Shown here: positions 52,780 to 61,751 of the stretch, one piece after another
Numbering within the stretch: position 1 is the stretch's first letter
Layout of the letters: each line of letters begins with the position of its first letter
From: an uncultured Tateyamaria sp.
GTDB lineage: Bacteria; Pseudomonadota; Alphaproteobacteria; Rhodobacterales; Rhodobacteraceae
Length of the DNA: 64,000 bases
Direction: 5' to 3'
Assembly: GCF_947503415.1 (NCBI RefSeq)
Contig: NZ_CANNDS010000001.1
Coordinates: 62,001 to 126,000 of the forward strand
The notes under the pieces: generated by a model
Told to the model about the DNA's origin: nothing
Seen by the model: the letters and a program-made list of their open reading frames with translations, nothing else
Databases searched by the model: none
Translations under genes and position numbers: made by a program

Positions 52780-53826
52780 CTATTCGGTGCGCATGTAGAC
52801 CCATGCGCCATCATCCCGTTTGGCGCGGGTCGCCCGCCCCTCTTGGTGAAGGTGCGACAGATGCGCGACGGCTTCAACCAGGGCGAGGCCATATTCGCCC
52901 TCGCCTATCGTGCGTTTGAAGAGCGGCGCAAAGCATTCCGATGCCGATTTGGGCGTGTCGATGTACTCCATCAGCCGTTTGAGCGCGCCGTGATGATTGT
53001 CGATCAACTGCCGCATCCGCGTGGGCAGGCCCGTGAAGGGCAGTTTGTGGCCCCCCAGGACGAGGTGGTCGTCGCGGGCCAGCAGGTTGAGCCGTTCGCA
53101 GGCTTCGAGCCAGTCCCCGATAGGATCGGCCATGGGTTCCGTGGCGTAGACGCCAATGTTGGGGCTGATCGAGGGCAGGATCTGGTCGCCTGCGATGACC
53201 AGATTGTCGTCACGGCTCCAGAATGTGGCGTGTTCGGGGGCATGGCCGTTGCCAATATGGATGTCCCATGTCCGCCCGCCCATCTGGATCGTGTCGCCTT
53301 GTTTGATCCGGGTGAAGCCCAGCGGCATGGGCGCGACGATATCCCCGAAATTGAAGGGGCGGTCTGTGCTGCGCTGGTCATAGATGGCCGCATCCATGCC
53401 CGCGCTGCGGTAGAAGTCGAGCGTTTCCTGCGTCGGTTTCTCTTGCACATCCAGTGTCAGCATGCGCGAGAAGAGCCACGCTGTGCGCGTGGTGATCAGT
53501 TCCGCACCAAAGTCGGATTGCAGCCACCCTGCCAGCCCCACATGGTCGGGGTGGTGGTGTGTGACGATGACCCGGGCGATGGGTTTGCCACCCAGCGGGC
53601 CATCCATCAGCTCTTGCCAGATCGCCTTGGTCTTTTTCGAGGAAAAGCCGGTGTCGATCACGGTCCATGCGTCGCCATCGTCCAGCGCATAGACGTTCAC
53701 ATGGTCCAGCTTCATCGGCAGCGGCAGGCGCATCCAAAGAACGCCGGGGGCGACTTCGGTGGCCGTGCCATGCTCCGGCGCGTCCGCCCACGGGTATCTG
53801 AGGCCAGCGGGCGGGTTGTCTTTCAT
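52780..53826 (-). CDS. MBL-fold metallo-hydrolase
   Basis: Protein of 348 residues. Metal ligands: THHHPDHVGLAG (about 91-102), a His in GNGHAPEHATFWS (about 190), Asp in LVIAGDQILP (about 210) and His in LVLGGHKLPF (about 260). A C-terminal winged-helix-like extension (LFKRTIGEGEYGLALVEAVA, HLHQEGRATR) is like the lactamase_B2/LACTB2 C-terminal domain. Probably acts on a thioester or other acyl substrate, given the acyl-CoA dehydrogenase gene overlapping its start by one base. Confidence 0.88.
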   Translation of the reverse strand: MKDNPPAGLRYPWADAPEHGTATEVAPGVLWMRLPLPMKLDHVNVYALDDGDAWTVIDTGFSSKKTKAIWQELMDGPLGGKPIARVIVTHHHPDHVGLAGWLQSDFGAELITTRTAWLFSRMLTLDVQEKPTQETLDFYRSAGMDAAIYDQRSTDRPFNFGDIVAPMPLGFTRIKQGDTIQMGGRTWDIHIGNGHAPEHATFWSRDDNLVIAGDQILPSISPNIGVYATEPMADPIGDWLEACERLNLLARDDHLVLGGHKLPFTGLPTRMRQLIDNHHGALKRLMEYIDTPKSASECFAPLFKRTIGEGEYGLALVEAVAHLSHLHQEGRATRAKRDDGAWVYMRTE

Positions 53827-55532
53827 CAGGCGGCGAACTCTTCTGCGGTCAGGGCATAGACGTCGTAGTCGCCCGCCTGGGCTTGCGCAAGCAGGCTGTC
53901 ATGTTCGGGCAGGAGCCGCTGGATGTAGAAGCGCGCCACTTTTTCACGTGCGCCACCTTGGTCGTGCAAGGCCGATTGCAGGTGGACATGGCCGCCCAGC
54001 ACGCGGGCGAAGGCGCGCAGGTAAGGCACAGCCCCCGAGAAGCGGACGCGGTGGTTTTGCGCGATCATCCATTCGGTGGTTTCGCGCAGGGATTCGCTGG
54101 CTTGCCAGACCGCTTCGGCCATCTTGGGGAAGGTGCCGCGGGCGACTTCGGCTGCGGCTTCGATCTCGTCAAAGATGCGGGCGGCGGCCTCGCCCCCGTC
54201 CATCATCTTGCGCGCCACAAGGTCCATGGCCTGAATGCCGTTGGTCCCTTCGTAGATGGTCGTCACGCGCACGTCGCGGGCGTATTGGGCGGCCCCCGTT
54301 TCCTCGACAAATCCCATGCCGCCGTGGACCTGGATGCCCATGCCTGCCACTTCGTTGCCGATATCGGTGCCAAACGCCTTGGCGATGGGGGTCAGCAGGG
54401 CGGCGCGGGATTTCCACGTTTCGTCGCCTGTGGCCGTCGTCATGTCGATGGAGATGGCGCACATCAGCGCGATACCGCGGGCCGCATAGGTTTCGGCACG
54501 CATGGTCATCAGCATGCGCCGCACGTCGGCGTGGTCGATGATGGTGCCCGTGTCGCCTTCCGTCTTGCCCTGTTTGCGATCCAGCGCGTAACCCAGCGCG
54601 TGTTGGTACGCCCCTTCGGCCGCACCCACGCCCTGCCCGCCCACGCCAAGGCGCGCGTTGTTCATCATGGTGAACATGGCCGCCATGCCGCCGCCTTCCG
54701 GGCCAACGAGCCAGCCTTTGGCATCGTCGTATTGCATGACGCAGGTGGGCGAGCCATGCAGGCCCATCTTGTGTTCAAGGCTCACGACCTTGAGCGTGTT
54801 TGCCACGCCGGGGTTGCCGCTTTCGTCCGGGATGTTGCGCGGGACAAGGAACAGCGAGATGCCCTTGGTCCCCGCAGGTGCACCCGGCAAACGCGCCAGC
54901 ACAAGGTGACAGACGTTTTCGGTAAAGTCGTTGTCGCCCCAGGAGATGTAGATTTTCTGGCCCGAGATGCTGTACGTGCCGTCGCCATTGTCTTCGGCCT
55001 TGGACGACAGCGCGCCCACATCCGATCCGGCCTGCGGTTCGGTCAGGTTCATGGTGCCCGTCCACTCGCCCGAGATCAGCTTGGGCAGGTAGAGGTCCTT
55101 GATCTCGTCGGAGGCATGGTGTTCCAGTGCTTCGATCTGGCCTTGGGTCATCAGGGGCGAGAGTTGCAGCGACAGGCACGCCGCCGACATCATTTCGTTC
55201 ACCGCAGTCGTCACTGTCATGGGTAGGCCCATGCCGCCATATTCGGGATCCGCGGCCATACCGACCCAGCCACCTTCCGCGATGGCCTCATACCCTTCGG
55301 CATAGCCGGGCGATGTGCGCACGACACCGTTCTCAAGCCGCGCGGGATGCAGATCACCGGGGCGCTGCAGCGGCGCCACCACGTCTTCGCACAGCTTGCC
55401 CGCTTCGGTCAGGATCGCGCTGGTGACGTCTGGTGTTGCTTCGGAAAAGCGGTCGGTCGCCACGACCTGATCCAGACCCACGATGTGATCAAAGAGGAAG
55501 GTATAGTCGTCTACAGGGGCACGATAGGGCAT
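53826..55532 (-). CDS. Acyl-CoA dehydrogenase (long form, DmdC-like)
   Basis: FAD-dependent dehydrogenase of 568 residues, about 180 longer than medium-chain forms owing to N- and C-terminal extensions. Motifs: MNLTEPQAGSDVGALS (FAD/substrate), YSISGQKIYISWGDND, and QVHGGMGFVEETGAAQYARD with the following ITTIYEGTNGIQ-type catalytic Glu region (here VTTIYEGTNGIQAMD). The MPYRAPVDDYTFLFD start recalls the group including methylmercaptopropionyl-CoA dehydrogenase DmdC, but closely related paralogues act on other acyl-CoAs. Electrons would pass via ETF to ETF-QO. Confidence 0.92.
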   Translation of the reverse strand: MPYRAPVDDYTFLFDHIVGLDQVVATDRFSEATPDVTSAILTEAGKLCEDVVAPLQRPGDLHPARLENGVVRTSPGYAEGYEAIAEGGWVGMAADPEYGGMGLPMTVTTAVNEMMSAACLSLQLSPLMTQGQIEALEHHASDEIKDLYLPKLISGEWTGTMNLTEPQAGSDVGALSSKAEDNGDGTYSISGQKIYISWGDNDFTENVCHLVLARLPGAPAGTKGISLFLVPRNIPDESGNPGVANTLKVVSLEHKMGLHGSPTCVMQYDDAKGWLVGPEGGGMAAMFTMMNNARLGVGGQGVGAAEGAYQHALGYALDRKQGKTEGDTGTIIDHADVRRMLMTMRAETYAARGIALMCAISIDMTTATGDETWKSRAALLTPIAKAFGTDIGNEVAGMGIQVHGGMGFVEETGAAQYARDVRVTTIYEGTNGIQAMDLVARKMMDGGEAAARIFDEIEAAAEVARGTFPKMAEAVWQASESLRETTEWMIAQNHRVRFSGAVPYLRAFARVLGGHVHLQSALHDQGGAREKVARFYIQRLLPEHDSLLAQAQAGDYDVYALTAEEFAA

Positions 55533-55668
55533 GTGTCAGCTCCGAAGGATCAATGTCTTGGCAAGCGCGCAGGCTGCGCGTAAATGGGCGTCTTTGACAT
55601 CATAGATGCGGGGCGGATGGGCGCATCGCAACTCAAACGCGGCGTCACGAAAACGCAGACAGGGCCTG

Positions 55669-56604
55669 ATGACTGAAATCGAGACAAGTGTTTTGCGCCC
55701 CGATGCCGCAGGAATTGCCGAAGCTGCGCGCTTGCTGGGGGCGGGTGCGCTGGTGTCGTTTCCCACCGAAACCGTCTATGGCCTTGGGGGGGATGCGCGC
55801 GACAGCGTGGCCGTTGCGCGTATCTTTGACGCCAAGGGGCGGCCTCGCTTCAATCCGCTGATTGTGCATGTGCCTGATCTGGATGCCGCACGACATTTTG
55901 CCGACATCAGTGGCCCGGTCGAGGCATTGGCCCAGCATTTCTGGCCCGGCCCGCTGACCTTGGTGGCCCCGCTTTCCGAAGGGCACGGGTTGTCTCCACT
56001 GGTGACCGCCGGATTGGACACCGTGGCGTTGCGTGTGCCTGCCCATCCGGCGGCGCAGGATGTGCTGCGCGTGTTCGATGGGCCCGTTGCAGCCCCGTCT
56101 GCAAACCCGTCAGGCCGGATCAGCCCCACGACGGCCGCCCATGTTCTGGCTGGCTTGGCCGGCAAGGTGGATGCTGTTCTGGATGCAGGCCCCTGCCCCG
56201 TCGGGTTGGAGTCGACCATCGTTGGCGGCACCCCGTTGGCGCTGCTCCGCCCCGGTGGGTTGGCACAGGAAGACATCGAACGCGTGGTCGGTCCCTTGAA
56301 GACGGCGGGCGAAACGATCACTGCGCCGGGACAGTTGGCATCGCACTACGCACCGAACGCGGCGATCCGGTTGAACGCCAATGCTGCACACCCGGGAGAG
56401 GTCTTGCTGGGCTTTGGACCGATGCAATCGGATTTGAACCTGTCCGTGACGGGCGACCTGATCGAGGCCGCTGCACATCTGTTTGACCATCTGCACACAT
56501 TGGACGCCATGGACCGCCCGATCGCCGTGGCCCCTATCCCGAATTGCGGCCTTGGCCGAGCCATCAATGACCGTTTGCGCCGCGCCGCGGCCCCGCGCAC
56601 CTAA
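55669..56604 (+). CDS. sua5: L-threonylcarbamoyladenylate synthase (Sua5 type)
   Basis: Enzyme of 311 residues for tRNA t6A synthesis. Start at MTEIETSVLRPDA (55669). YrdC domain (about 10-195): ALVSFPTETVYGLGGDA, KGRPRFNPLIVH, FWPGPLTLV, SANPSGRISPT and ESTIVGG. Linker and Sua5 domain follow with PGQLASHYAPNA. The longer Sua5 form, not the short TsaC. Convergent with yqgE; 4-base overlap of stops. Confidence 0.93.
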   Translation: MTEIETSVLRPDAAGIAEAARLLGAGALVSFPTETVYGLGGDARDSVAVARIFDAKGRPRFNPLIVHVPDLDAARHFADISGPVEALAQHFWPGPLTLVAPLSEGHGLSPLVTAGLDTVALRVPAHPAAQDVLRVFDGPVAAPSANPSGRISPTTAAHVLAGLAGKVDAVLDAGPCPVGLESTIVGGTPLALLRPGGLAQEDIERVVGPLKTAGETITAPGQLASHYAPNAAIRLNANAAHPGEVLLGFGPMQSDLNLSVTGDLIEAAAHLFDHLHTLDAMDRPIAVAPIPNCGLGRAINDRLRRAAAPRT

Positions 56605-57170
56605 GCCCGACCTGCCGCGCCGGACAGTCCCAGCGGATCGATACCTATCACATCAAGCGCCTTGATCCATTTGGCCGTGTCGCCGGTGCCAAAGACAACC
56701 GGGGGGCTCGCATCCACGGTCAACCACCCATTGCGCGTGATCTCCCCCTCCAACTGGCCGGGGCCCCATCCGGCATAGCCCAGCATGACAAGGGCCCGTT
56801 CCGGCCCATCACCGGTGCCGATGTCTTCGAGCACATCTTGGGTGGCGGTCATGCCGAATGCCCCCACTTTCAGCGTTTGCAGACGCGACGTGTAGTCATC
56901 GGTGTGCAGGACAAAGCCACGCGTCGTCTCGACTGGGCCGCCGAAATGCACGGCCGTATCCCGTGCGAGGCTGCTGCACGGAATATCAAGCTGGTCCATC
57001 AATTCGCCCAGCACCATGTCGACAGCCGGTTTGTTGACGATCAGGCCCATTGCACCGTCTTCGGAATGCGCGCACACGAAAACAACCGAGCGATCAAATC
57101 TCGGATCGCCCATGTTCGGCATGGCGACGAGAAGCTGTCCAGTGAGATCCAGTGCGGCAGCGCCTGTCAT
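56601..57170 (-). CDS. YqgE/AlgH family protein
   Basis: Protein of 189 residues from ATG 57170 (MTGAAALDLTGQLLVAMPNM), the normal family length; a frame extending upstream to 57317 has no family character. DPRFDRSVVFVCAHSEDGAMGLIVNKP, in part, and VHFGGPVETTRGFVLH are hallmarks; GYAGWGPGQLEGEI is the conserved C-terminal motif. Function of the family is not settled. Confidence 0.92.
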   Translation of the reverse strand: MTGAAALDLTGQLLVAMPNMGDPRFDRSVVFVCAHSEDGAMGLIVNKPAVDMVLGELMDQLDIPCSSLARDTAVHFGGPVETTRGFVLHTDDYTSRLQTLKVGAFGMTATQDVLEDIGTGDGPERALVMLGYAGWGPGQLEGEITRNGWLTVDASPPVVFGTGDTAKWIKALDVIGIDPLGLSGAAGRA

Positions 57171-57327
57171 CGCCCGTTCCAATGTTTGTTGGACCAGAAT
57201 GACCTCCGCGCGCCCCAAGAGCAACCGAAGGATGTCGCGCAGGCAAGCCATCGCGCACCATTTCGTTACAGCAAGTTGACCGGGACGTGACTTGGCATTG
57301 ATGGCGCAAACCGTCATCTACACCAGT

Positions 57328-58140
57328 ATGAAACAGAGCGCCCTTTCCATTGCAGCCGTCCTGACGGCGATAACTGCTGTGCCCTCGCTGGCGCAGGGTC
57401 GGTTTGATGATGTGGTGAAGACTGAGGTGATTCAGGGCTGGGACCTGCCCGATGGCCGCCGGTTGGCCGCCATACGCCTTTCGCTGGCGCCCGGTTGGAA
57501 AACCTATTGGCGCGCGCCGGGTGATGCTGGCATTCCGCCCCATTTCGACTGGTCCCGCGCCCGCAATATTGGTGCTGTCAGCCTGACATGGCCCACGCCC
57601 GATGTGCACACCCAGAACGGTATGCGCTCTATCGGTTACACTGATCAGGTGGTCATTCCGATGCACATCACGCCCTCAAAGCCGGGCAAACCGATGCGCC
57701 TGCGCACGACCTTGTCCATGGGTGTGTGTTCCGATGTTTGCATTCCGCATCAAGTGTCCATCAACACACTGCTGGACAGCCCGGATCTGACGCCGACGCC
57801 CGCCATTGTGGCCGCTTTGGCCGATGTTCCCTATTCCGAAGCGGAGGCCGAGGTGCAAGCAGCCACCTGCCAGCTGCGCCCGACCGAACATGGCATGCAG
57901 ATCGAAGCGCGCGTGACCTTGCCACATACCGGCGGCACCGAAGTCGCCGTCATCGAACCCGGTGTGCCGGGTGTGTGGGTGAGCGAGGCCAAGACATCCC
58001 GCACTGGCGACACTGTCGTTGCGGTCAGCGAGATGATGCATGCAGATGGCGGTGCATTTGCCATCGACCGGTCCGACGTGCGTATCACCATTCTGGGTGG
58101 CAGCTATGCCGTGGATGTCCGCGGCTGCACCGCCGGTTAG
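57328..58140 (+). CDS. DsbD N-terminal-like periplasmic thiol protein
   Basis: Exported protein of about 270 residues. ATG 57328 gives a signal peptide MKQSALSIAAVLTAITAVPS; ATG 57292 is an alternative. The strand-rich core with WKTYWRAPGDAGIPPHFDW, TPDVHTQNGMRSIGY and the Cys pair in MGVCSDVCIPHQV (about residue 135) resembles the N-terminal domain of DsbD; no DsbD membrane or thioredoxin domain follows. Likely a redox partner for periplasmic thiols or metallochaperones. Convergent with the RND gene (4 bases). Confidence 0.75.
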   Translation: MKQSALSIAAVLTAITAVPSLAQGRFDDVVKTEVIQGWDLPDGRRLAAIRLSLAPGWKTYWRAPGDAGIPPHFDWSRARNIGAVSLTWPTPDVHTQNGMRSIGYTDQVVIPMHITPSKPGKPMRLRTTLSMGVCSDVCIPHQVSINTLLDSPDLTPTPAIVAALADVPYSEAEAEVQAATCQLRPTEHGMQIEARVTLPHTGGTEVAVIEPGVPGVWVSEAKTSRTGDTVVAVSEMMHADGGAFAIDRSDVRITILGGSYAVDVRGCTAG

Positions 58141-61100
58141 GCCGCGCGCCAGCGTGTGATCTGAAACGTGATCGCCGCCAGAATGTAAGCCACAAGCCCC
58201 AGTGCCATAACCCCAACCGCAAAGAGCGCAAGTGCCGTCGACACCGCCGCGCGCTCAGCCAGTTGCGGAAGCGCGGACGACAGTTGCGGCAGCAGAGCGC
58301 CTGTAAACAGGGCATAACCCATCGTTGCTCCGAACCACGCCAGAACAATCGTCCAGAGCGCCATGAACCCCCAGCGCACCGAAGCTGCGGGTGATCCAAG
58401 GCCCCGCCGCATCGCCCGGATCTGCCGCGCAACGTCGTGCTGGACGGCCACCAGAGCAGGCACCACCAAAAGCACCAGCAGCATGCCGAAACCCAGCCCG
58501 TAGACCAAAGTGACAATCGTGGGTTTGAGGAACTGCGCCTGTTGCGATGTCTCGTAGAGCAGCGGCGTCATGCCCAGAACCGTGGTCAGCGTGGTCAGCA
58601 TGACGGGCCTTAGCCGGTCTGCCGCGCCATCTATGATGGATGGGAACAGGCCCCGATCCTTGGCATAGTCGTCGATTGTGGTCACCAGCACGATGCTGTC
58701 ATTGATAATGATCCCTGTCATGCCCAACAACCCCACAACCGTGAACATGCTCAGAGGAATGTCCCAGACGCTGTGGCCGTAAATGGTCCCCACAAGCCCG
58801 AAGGGGATAATCGCCATCACGACAACCGGTCGCGTCCAGCTGGCAAAGACCCAAGCCAACACAAGATAAATTCCGGTCAGACACAGGATCAGCCCGGTCA
58901 GGCTGTCGCTGAGGAAGTCGTTTTCCTGCTCGGACAGACCTGCCTTGCGGAAGTCGACCTGCCGTTCTGCGGCGATGTTGGGCAGGATGTCTTCGGCCAA
59001 TGCGCGGTTGATTTCAGTGGCCCGCGCCGGATCATCTTCGGAAATGTCGCCGGTGACCGAAATCAAGCGGATGCCGTTTTCACGCCGGACGGTGGAAAAG
59101 CCGGTGCGCCGGTCAACGCTGACAATATCAGCAAGCGGCACATATGTGCCGTCAGGCGTCCGCATCTGCGTGCGGTCAAGAAAATCGGCCGTCAGTTCGT
59201 TCTCTGGCAGTTCCACCCGAATTTCGGCGCTGCGAGGACCATCGGGGAAAGTGGCCGCCTCAATCCCGTTGAGCCTGTCGCGCAAGGCGCGGCCCAGCGT
59301 ATCGATGGTGAAGCCAAGCGCTTGACCCTGCGCGGTGAGGTCAAGGATCAGCTCTTCCTTGTCGAAGGCGAGGTTGTCTTCGACAGCGCTCACCTCCGGG
59401 TACTGCAAAAGTGCGCGTTTCAGATCTTCGGAAGCGGCCTTGAGCGTGTCGGTGTCGGCGCCGAAGAACTCGACATCCAGCGCATCTCCGCCCGGGCCAG
59501 ACCGCCATCCCCGGAAGCTGACCGTTTCGGCCAGCGGGTGATGGACAACCACATCCTGCAACTCGGCCACAAAGGCGAACGAGGAATAGGGGCGCAGATC
59601 CGCATCGATCAGCTCGATGGAGATGCCGCCCAGCAGGTCGTTGTCCTTGCTGTCCGTGCCCGCCAATCCCCGGCCCGCGTTGCCACCGATTTCGGCAATG
59701 ACGTAGTCGATGGGATTGCGGCCATACCGTTCCTCGTACTGAACGCCCAGCGCTTCGGTCGCCCGCTGCATTTCGCGCATCATGGCAAGCGTGTCGTCGC
59801 GGGACGCTCCTTCGACCATGGCGAAGTTGCCGGTGACCGACCCACGTTCCGGCGCATTGAAGAACCGCCATTGCACGTCGCCCTGAATGAACAGCGCAAG
59901 CTGGCTGGCAAGAATGGCGCAGGCGCCCGCCAGCACGACGTAGCGCGCCGCAATCACACCCGCCATCATCGGGCGGAACAGCTTTTCGCGCATCCATTCG
60001 AAACCACCGTTGACGATCATCGACGGCGTATCGAGGCCCTTCGTGCCCATGGAAGCAACCCAGGCCAGCTTGAACCGGCGGGGCGAGACAAGGAACAAGG
60101 CGGCAAGCACAACAGGCCCCGCGATCAGGTAGGGAAGAGCGTCAGGCAAAGTGGCAATGGCTTCTGGCCAGATGACAAAACCGATGGCACCAGAGATCAC
60201 AGCCGAAAGCACCGCGACGCTAAGAACCGCTGTCGCCAGCTTGGCCCGGCTGAATTGCGGTTTGTCGGATGCCGCCAGCGCATGCCCCATGTGATGCGGC
60301 AGGATCAGGAAACATTCAATGAGCGACGCAATCAGAACGACAATCACGGTAAAGGGAATGTCTGCGATCAGATCGCCAAAGCGTCCGCCCACGGCCAGAA
60401 GGCCGAAGAAAGCGATGACGGTCGTCAGGGTTGCGGCAAAAACAGGCATCGCCATGCGCCTTGCCGCATTTTCGGCTGCGACCAATGGCGGCTCGCCCCA
60501 TGCGCGGTAACGGTGATCGGCATGCTCACCCACCACGATGGCGTCATCGACCACGATCCCAAGCGTGATGATCAGACCAAAGAGGGACACCATATTGATG
60601 GTCAGCCCACCCAGATACATGAGGGCAATGGCCGCCAGCAACGCGACGGGAATGCCAGCGGCCACCCAGAACGCCGTGCGGGCATTGAGGAACAGGAACA
60701 ACAGCGCGATGACAAGGCCAAGGCCCACAATCGCATTGTCGATCAGAATATTGAGGCGTGCGGAAATCGCCTCGGCACGGGTGCGGATCAGTTCGACCGT
60801 GACAGACGGCGGCAAGGTTGCCTGCAATTCGGCCGCCACGTCTTCGACCTGGCCTTGCATGGCGATGGCATCGCCATTGTTGGACCGATCCACGCGTATC
60901 GAAACGGCAGGGTCGTCACCCACGAAATAACTGCGTTCGCGGGCAGAGCCCAGTTGCGTCACGGTCGCCACATCGCGGATGCGCAGCTTGGATCCGTCGG
61001 CATTGGACCGCAGGACGATGCCTGCGATTTCCTCGGGCGTGCGTTTCTGAGTGCCGGTGCGCACGCGGGCATTGGCCCCTGTCACGTCGCCTGCGGGGTC

Positions 61101-61751
61101 GGTATCCACCTCGCCCGCGATGGCCTGAGCGATGTCGGACATGGTGACTTCGTTTGCGATGAGCGACAGCGATGGCACTTCGACCATCACTTGCGGCGCA
61201 GCCACACCGCGGATCGTGGTCCGCGTGACACCTTCGGCAAAGAGACGCACAACCAGTTCGTCAGCAAAAAGGCCCAACTGCTCAGGACCCACCGGGCCGG
61301 TGATGACCACATCTGTCACCCGGTCCCGCCACGCGCCGCGGCGCACTGTCGGTTCATCTGCTTCATCGGGCAGCGTGGTCACTGTGTCGACAGCCGTTTG
61401 CACGTCGTCTGCGGCACGCCCCATGTCCCAACCCGGCTCGAACTCAAGCGTGATCGTGCCGGACCCTTCGGTCGAGCGTGAGGACGTGCTTTCCACCCCC
61501 TCCACAGCCAGCAAACCCGGCTCCAGCACCTGCACGATGCCGGCGTCGACATCTTCGGCACCAGCACCATCCCAGCGGACATTGACCGTGACATTGTCGA
61601 CAATCACATCGGGAAAGAACTGCGCCCGCATGTTCGGCACGGCGGCAGCCCCGGCCACCAGCATGACCAGCAAAAGCAGGTTGGCGACGGTGCGGTGCCG
61701 GACAAAGTAGCTGAGGATGCCGCCCGCAGCCTTTGGGATGCCGCGCGCCAT
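58137..61751 (-). CDS. RND efflux transporter permease, enlarged
   Basis: Inner-membrane proton-driven exporter of 1204 residues, compared with about 1030-1050 for AcrB. The proton-relay Asp pair is in TLGIVVDDAIVVGEHAD (about residue 410). Porter-domain and second-half motifs such as FRGWRSGPGGDALDVEFF, LIDADLRPYSS and TGIIINDSIVLVTTIDDYA are in place. The extra length lies in additional hydrophobic segments after the first membrane half (about 505-640) and at the C-terminus (about 1130-1200). The adaptor gene is adjacent upstream; no outer-membrane channel gene is next to it. Substrate unknown. Confidence 0.92.
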   Translation of the reverse strand: MARGIPKAAGGILSYFVRHRTVANLLLLVMLVAGAAAVPNMRAQFFPDVIVDNVTVNVRWDGAGAEDVDAGIVQVLEPGLLAVEGVESTSSRSTEGSGTITLEFEPGWDMGRAADDVQTAVDTVTTLPDEADEPTVRRGAWRDRVTDVVITGPVGPEQLGLFADELVVRLFAEGVTRTTIRGVAAPQVMVEVPSLSLIANEVTMSDIAQAIAGEVDTDPAGDVTGANARVRTGTQKRTPEEIAGIVLRSNADGSKLRIRDVATVTQLGSARERSYFVGDDPAVSIRVDRSNNGDAIAMQGQVEDVAAELQATLPPSVTVELIRTRAEAISARLNILIDNAIVGLGLVIALLFLFLNARTAFWVAAGIPVALLAAIALMYLGGLTINMVSLFGLIITLGIVVDDAIVVGEHADHRYRAWGEPPLVAAENAARRMAMPVFAATLTTVIAFFGLLAVGGRFGDLIADIPFTVIVVLIASLIECFLILPHHMGHALAASDKPQFSRAKLATAVLSVAVLSAVISGAIGFVIWPEAIATLPDALPYLIAGPVVLAALFLVSPRRFKLAWVASMGTKGLDTPSMIVNGGFEWMREKLFRPMMAGVIAARYVVLAGACAILASQLALFIQGDVQWRFFNAPERGSVTGNFAMVEGASRDDTLAMMREMQRATEALGVQYEERYGRNPIDYVIAEIGGNAGRGLAGTDSKDNDLLGGISIELIDADLRPYSSFAFVAELQDVVVHHPLAETVSFRGWRSGPGGDALDVEFFGADTDTLKAASEDLKRALLQYPEVSAVEDNLAFDKEELILDLTAQGQALGFTIDTLGRALRDRLNGIEAATFPDGPRSAEIRVELPENELTADFLDRTQMRTPDGTYVPLADIVSVDRRTGFSTVRRENGIRLISVTGDISEDDPARATEINRALAEDILPNIAAERQVDFRKAGLSEQENDFLSDSLTGLILCLTGIYLVLAWVFASWTRPVVVMAIIPFGLVGTIYGHSVWDIPLSMFTVVGLLGMTGIIINDSIVLVTTIDDYAKDRGLFPSIIDGAADRLRPVMLTTLTTVLGMTPLLYETSQQAQFLKPTIVTLVYGLGFGMLLVLLVVPALVAVQHDVARQIRAMRRGLGSPAASVRWGFMALWTIVLAWFGATMGYALFTGALLPQLSSALPQLAERAAVSTALALFAVGVMALGLVAYILAAITFQITRWRAA

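Noticed and set aside
58773-61481. A 902-codon open frame opposite the RND permease gene
   Set aside because: Complete overlap with a clear RND transporter; the His/Gln/Arg-rich translation is typical of an antisense shadow.
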